Shown one piece after another: positions 4,913-6,089 of a DNA stretch of 6,089 nucleotides. The DNA is taken from contig JAAZLA010000046.1 of assembly GCA_012799545.1 (NCBI GenBank), positions 1 through 6,089 on the forward strand, in the 5' to 3' direction. This stretch comes from Treponema sp. (lineage in GTDB: Bacteria; Spirochaetota; Spirochaetia; Treponematales; Treponemataceae). The translations under genes were made by a program, and so were the position numbers. Under the pieces are notes generated by a model, which was given only the letters and a program-made list of their open reading frames with translations, searched no databases and had not been told where the DNA came from. The first letter of the stretch is position 1. Each line of letters begins with the position of its first letter.

Positions 4913-6089
4913 ATGACAATACATTTTGAAACACTCGGTTGCAAGCTCAATCAAATAGAAAGCGAAAGTGCTGCAAAGGCTTTTTATGACCAAGGATATA
5001 TAATCTCAAGCAAAAATCTCACTCGGGCAAGCGGCATACAAAGAGATATAGGGCTTGCTATTATTAACACGTGCACAGTAACAGGAAAAGCTGAGCAAAA
5101 AGCCCGACGCCTTATAAATATGCTCTTGGACCTCTGCCCTGATGCACCAATTATCGTAACTGGTTGCTATGCGGAGCTTGACGGAGCCTACCTCGAAGAA
5201 ATAGATAATCGCGTCATTATCCTCCCTGGTTCAAAAAAAGGCTATCTAACAGACCTTGCCGAAGCTTTTCCACCTTCTTCCTTGCAAAAAAAATTTCACC
5301 TGGAAAACCTCAAAGAATGGATAGATACAAAAACAAGGGAGGAAGAAAACCTTGCCTTTCGACTATCTACCGATGTCTTTTTTTCACATTCACGAGCTTC
5401 TCTCAAAATTCAAGATGGTTGCAACAGCGCTTGTAGTTATTGCCGTGTGCGACTCGCTCGTGGTAAGGCTATATCCCTCGATGCCGAAACAATTTGCGAT
5501 CGCATCCGAGAATTGATAGAAAAAGGACATAAAGAAGTGGTACTCACTGGCATAAATCTAAGCCAGTATCTCTGCCCGAAAACAAAGATGGGCTTCACGG
5601 CACTTTTAGACTATCTTATAAAAAACACCAAGGGCATTGCCTTCCGTATTTCAAGCCTTTATCCCCAATCTGTCGATGAAGCTTTTTGCGAACTCATACA
5701 ATCTGAGCGCATCAGGCCGCATTTTCATCTTTCTGTACAATCAGGTAGCGATAAGATTCTCAAAGCAATGAAACGCCCCTACAATGCAAAAAAGGTGAGC
5801 GAAGCTGTTCATTTGATTCGTAAGGCAAAGGAAGATGTTTTTATAGCGACAGATATTATTGTAGGTTTTCCCGGCGAGACTGAAGAAGATTTTTTGGAAA
5901 CACTCTCGCTTTGCAAAGAACTCAATTTTGCATGGATACATGTCTTCCCCTTTTCCTCGCGCCCCGGAACTGAAGCTTTTTTATTAAAAAATACAATAAG
6001 TGCAGAAATTCTTCAAAAGCGTGTTATACTAATGACAGAGCTTGCAAAGGAACAAAAAAAAGCCTTTGTTTTAAGCCAAGTCGGTAAAA
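4913..6089 (+). CDS. mtaB: tRNA t6A37 C2-methylthiotransferase MtaB (partial, C-terminus off window)
   Basis: Radical-SAM methylthiotransferase that converts t6A37 to ms2t6A37 in tRNAs reading ANN codons (EC 2.8.4.5), using two 4Fe-4S clusters. An open frame of 392 codons runs to the right edge. Full-length MtaB is usually about 430-450 residues, so part of the C-terminal TRAM region is missing. The UPF0004 domain (about 1-110) has Cys10 in FETLGCKLNQ, Cys54 in INTCTVT and Cys85 in TGCYAE. The TLGCK motif separates MtaB from MiaB (YGCQMN) and RimO (LGCPKN). The radical-SAM CxxxCxxC is Cys170, Cys174, Cys177 in KIQDGCNSACSYC. Further motifs are LTGINLSQY (211-219), LSVQSGSDKILKAMKR (273-288), TDIIVGFPGETEEDF (313-327) and HVFPFSSRPGT (343-353). 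The start at 4913 follows AAGGA at 4902-4906. After Cys177 the sequence reads RVRLARG where many homologues have IIPYARG. It lies 49 nt after the exported TPR gene on the same strand. Confidence 0.95.
   Translation, partial: MTIHFETLGCKLNQIESESAAKAFYDQGYIISSKNLTRASGIQRDIGLAIINTCTVTGKAEQKARRLINMLLDLCPDAPIIVTGCYAELDGAYLEEIDNRVIILPGSKKGYLTDLAEAFPPSSLQKKFHLENLKEWIDTKTREEENLAFRLSTDVFFSHSRASLKIQDGCNSACSYCRVRLARGKAISLDAETICDRIRELIEKGHKEVVLTGINLSQYLCPKTKMGFTALLDYLIKNTKGIAFRISSLYPQSVDEAFCELIQSERIRPHFHLSVQSGSDKILKAMKRPYNAKKVSEAVHLIRKAKEDVFIATDIIVGFPGETEEDFLETLSLCKELNFAWIHVFPFSSRPGTEAFLLKNTISAEILQKRVILMTELAKEQKKAFVLSQVGK

Noticed and set aside
5286..5293. Runs of eight A in mtaB (also at 6054-6061) as programmed frameshift sites
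   Set aside because: The reading frame continues normally through both runs with all family motifs, and no stimulatory structure is apparent. Such runs are expected in A/T-rich genes with many lysines.
1..6089. Mobile element, CRISPR array, tRNA, rRNA or toxin-antitoxin system
   Set aside because: No transposase, integrase, direct-repeat array, tRNA cloverleaf or short toxin-antitoxin pair was found on either strand. The gaps are short and all large frames are explained by the six genes.

Overview
The window looks like chromosomal core DNA from a spirochaete, most probably a Treponema relative. The basis is moderate GC, A/T-rich intergenic DNA and gene content: an acetogenic-type phosphate acetyltransferase, a long cytoplasmic TPR protein, a bactofilin and the tRNA-modifying enzyme MtaB. 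The order pta, long TPR gene, hypothetical gene matches my memory of TP0094-TP0096 in T. pallidum. I did not check this by any search, so the genus assignment is inference.

Layout: two gene clusters diverge from a 124-bp intergenic region at about 3742-3865. The left cluster is on the minus strand and reads pta (3741-2731), then a 647-residue TPR protein (2725-782, only 5 nt after pta), then a hypothetical protein with a Lys/Ala/Pro-rich tail that runs off the left edge (641-1). The 140-bp gap before this last gene holds a well-formed sigma70-type promoter and several inverted repeats, so it probably has its own transcription as well as any read-through. The right cluster is on the plus strand and reads a small bactofilin (3866-4231), an exported TPR protein (4240-4863, ribosome binding site overlapping the bactofilin stop), a short A/T-rich hairpin with a T-run, and mtaB (4913 to the right edge, C-terminus missing).

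How the genes work together: Pta interconverts acetyl-CoA and acetyl phosphate, the step before acetate kinase and ATP formation. The long TPR protein is probably translationally coupled to it but has no recognisable enzymatic domain. The bactofilin should form a membrane-associated filament, and the exported TPR protein made from the same mRNA is a candidate partner on the other side of the membrane. MtaB modifies t6A37 of ANN-decoding tRNAs and looks like an unrelated housekeeping passenger. No mobile elements, CRISPR arrays, tRNAs or rRNAs are visible, and no stretch of 300 bases or more lacks a gene. The points most worth checking are the apparently leaderless bactofilin transcript, the bactofilin/exported-TPR pairing, the dyad-rich promoter at 687-772, and the unknown Lys-rich-tailed protein.
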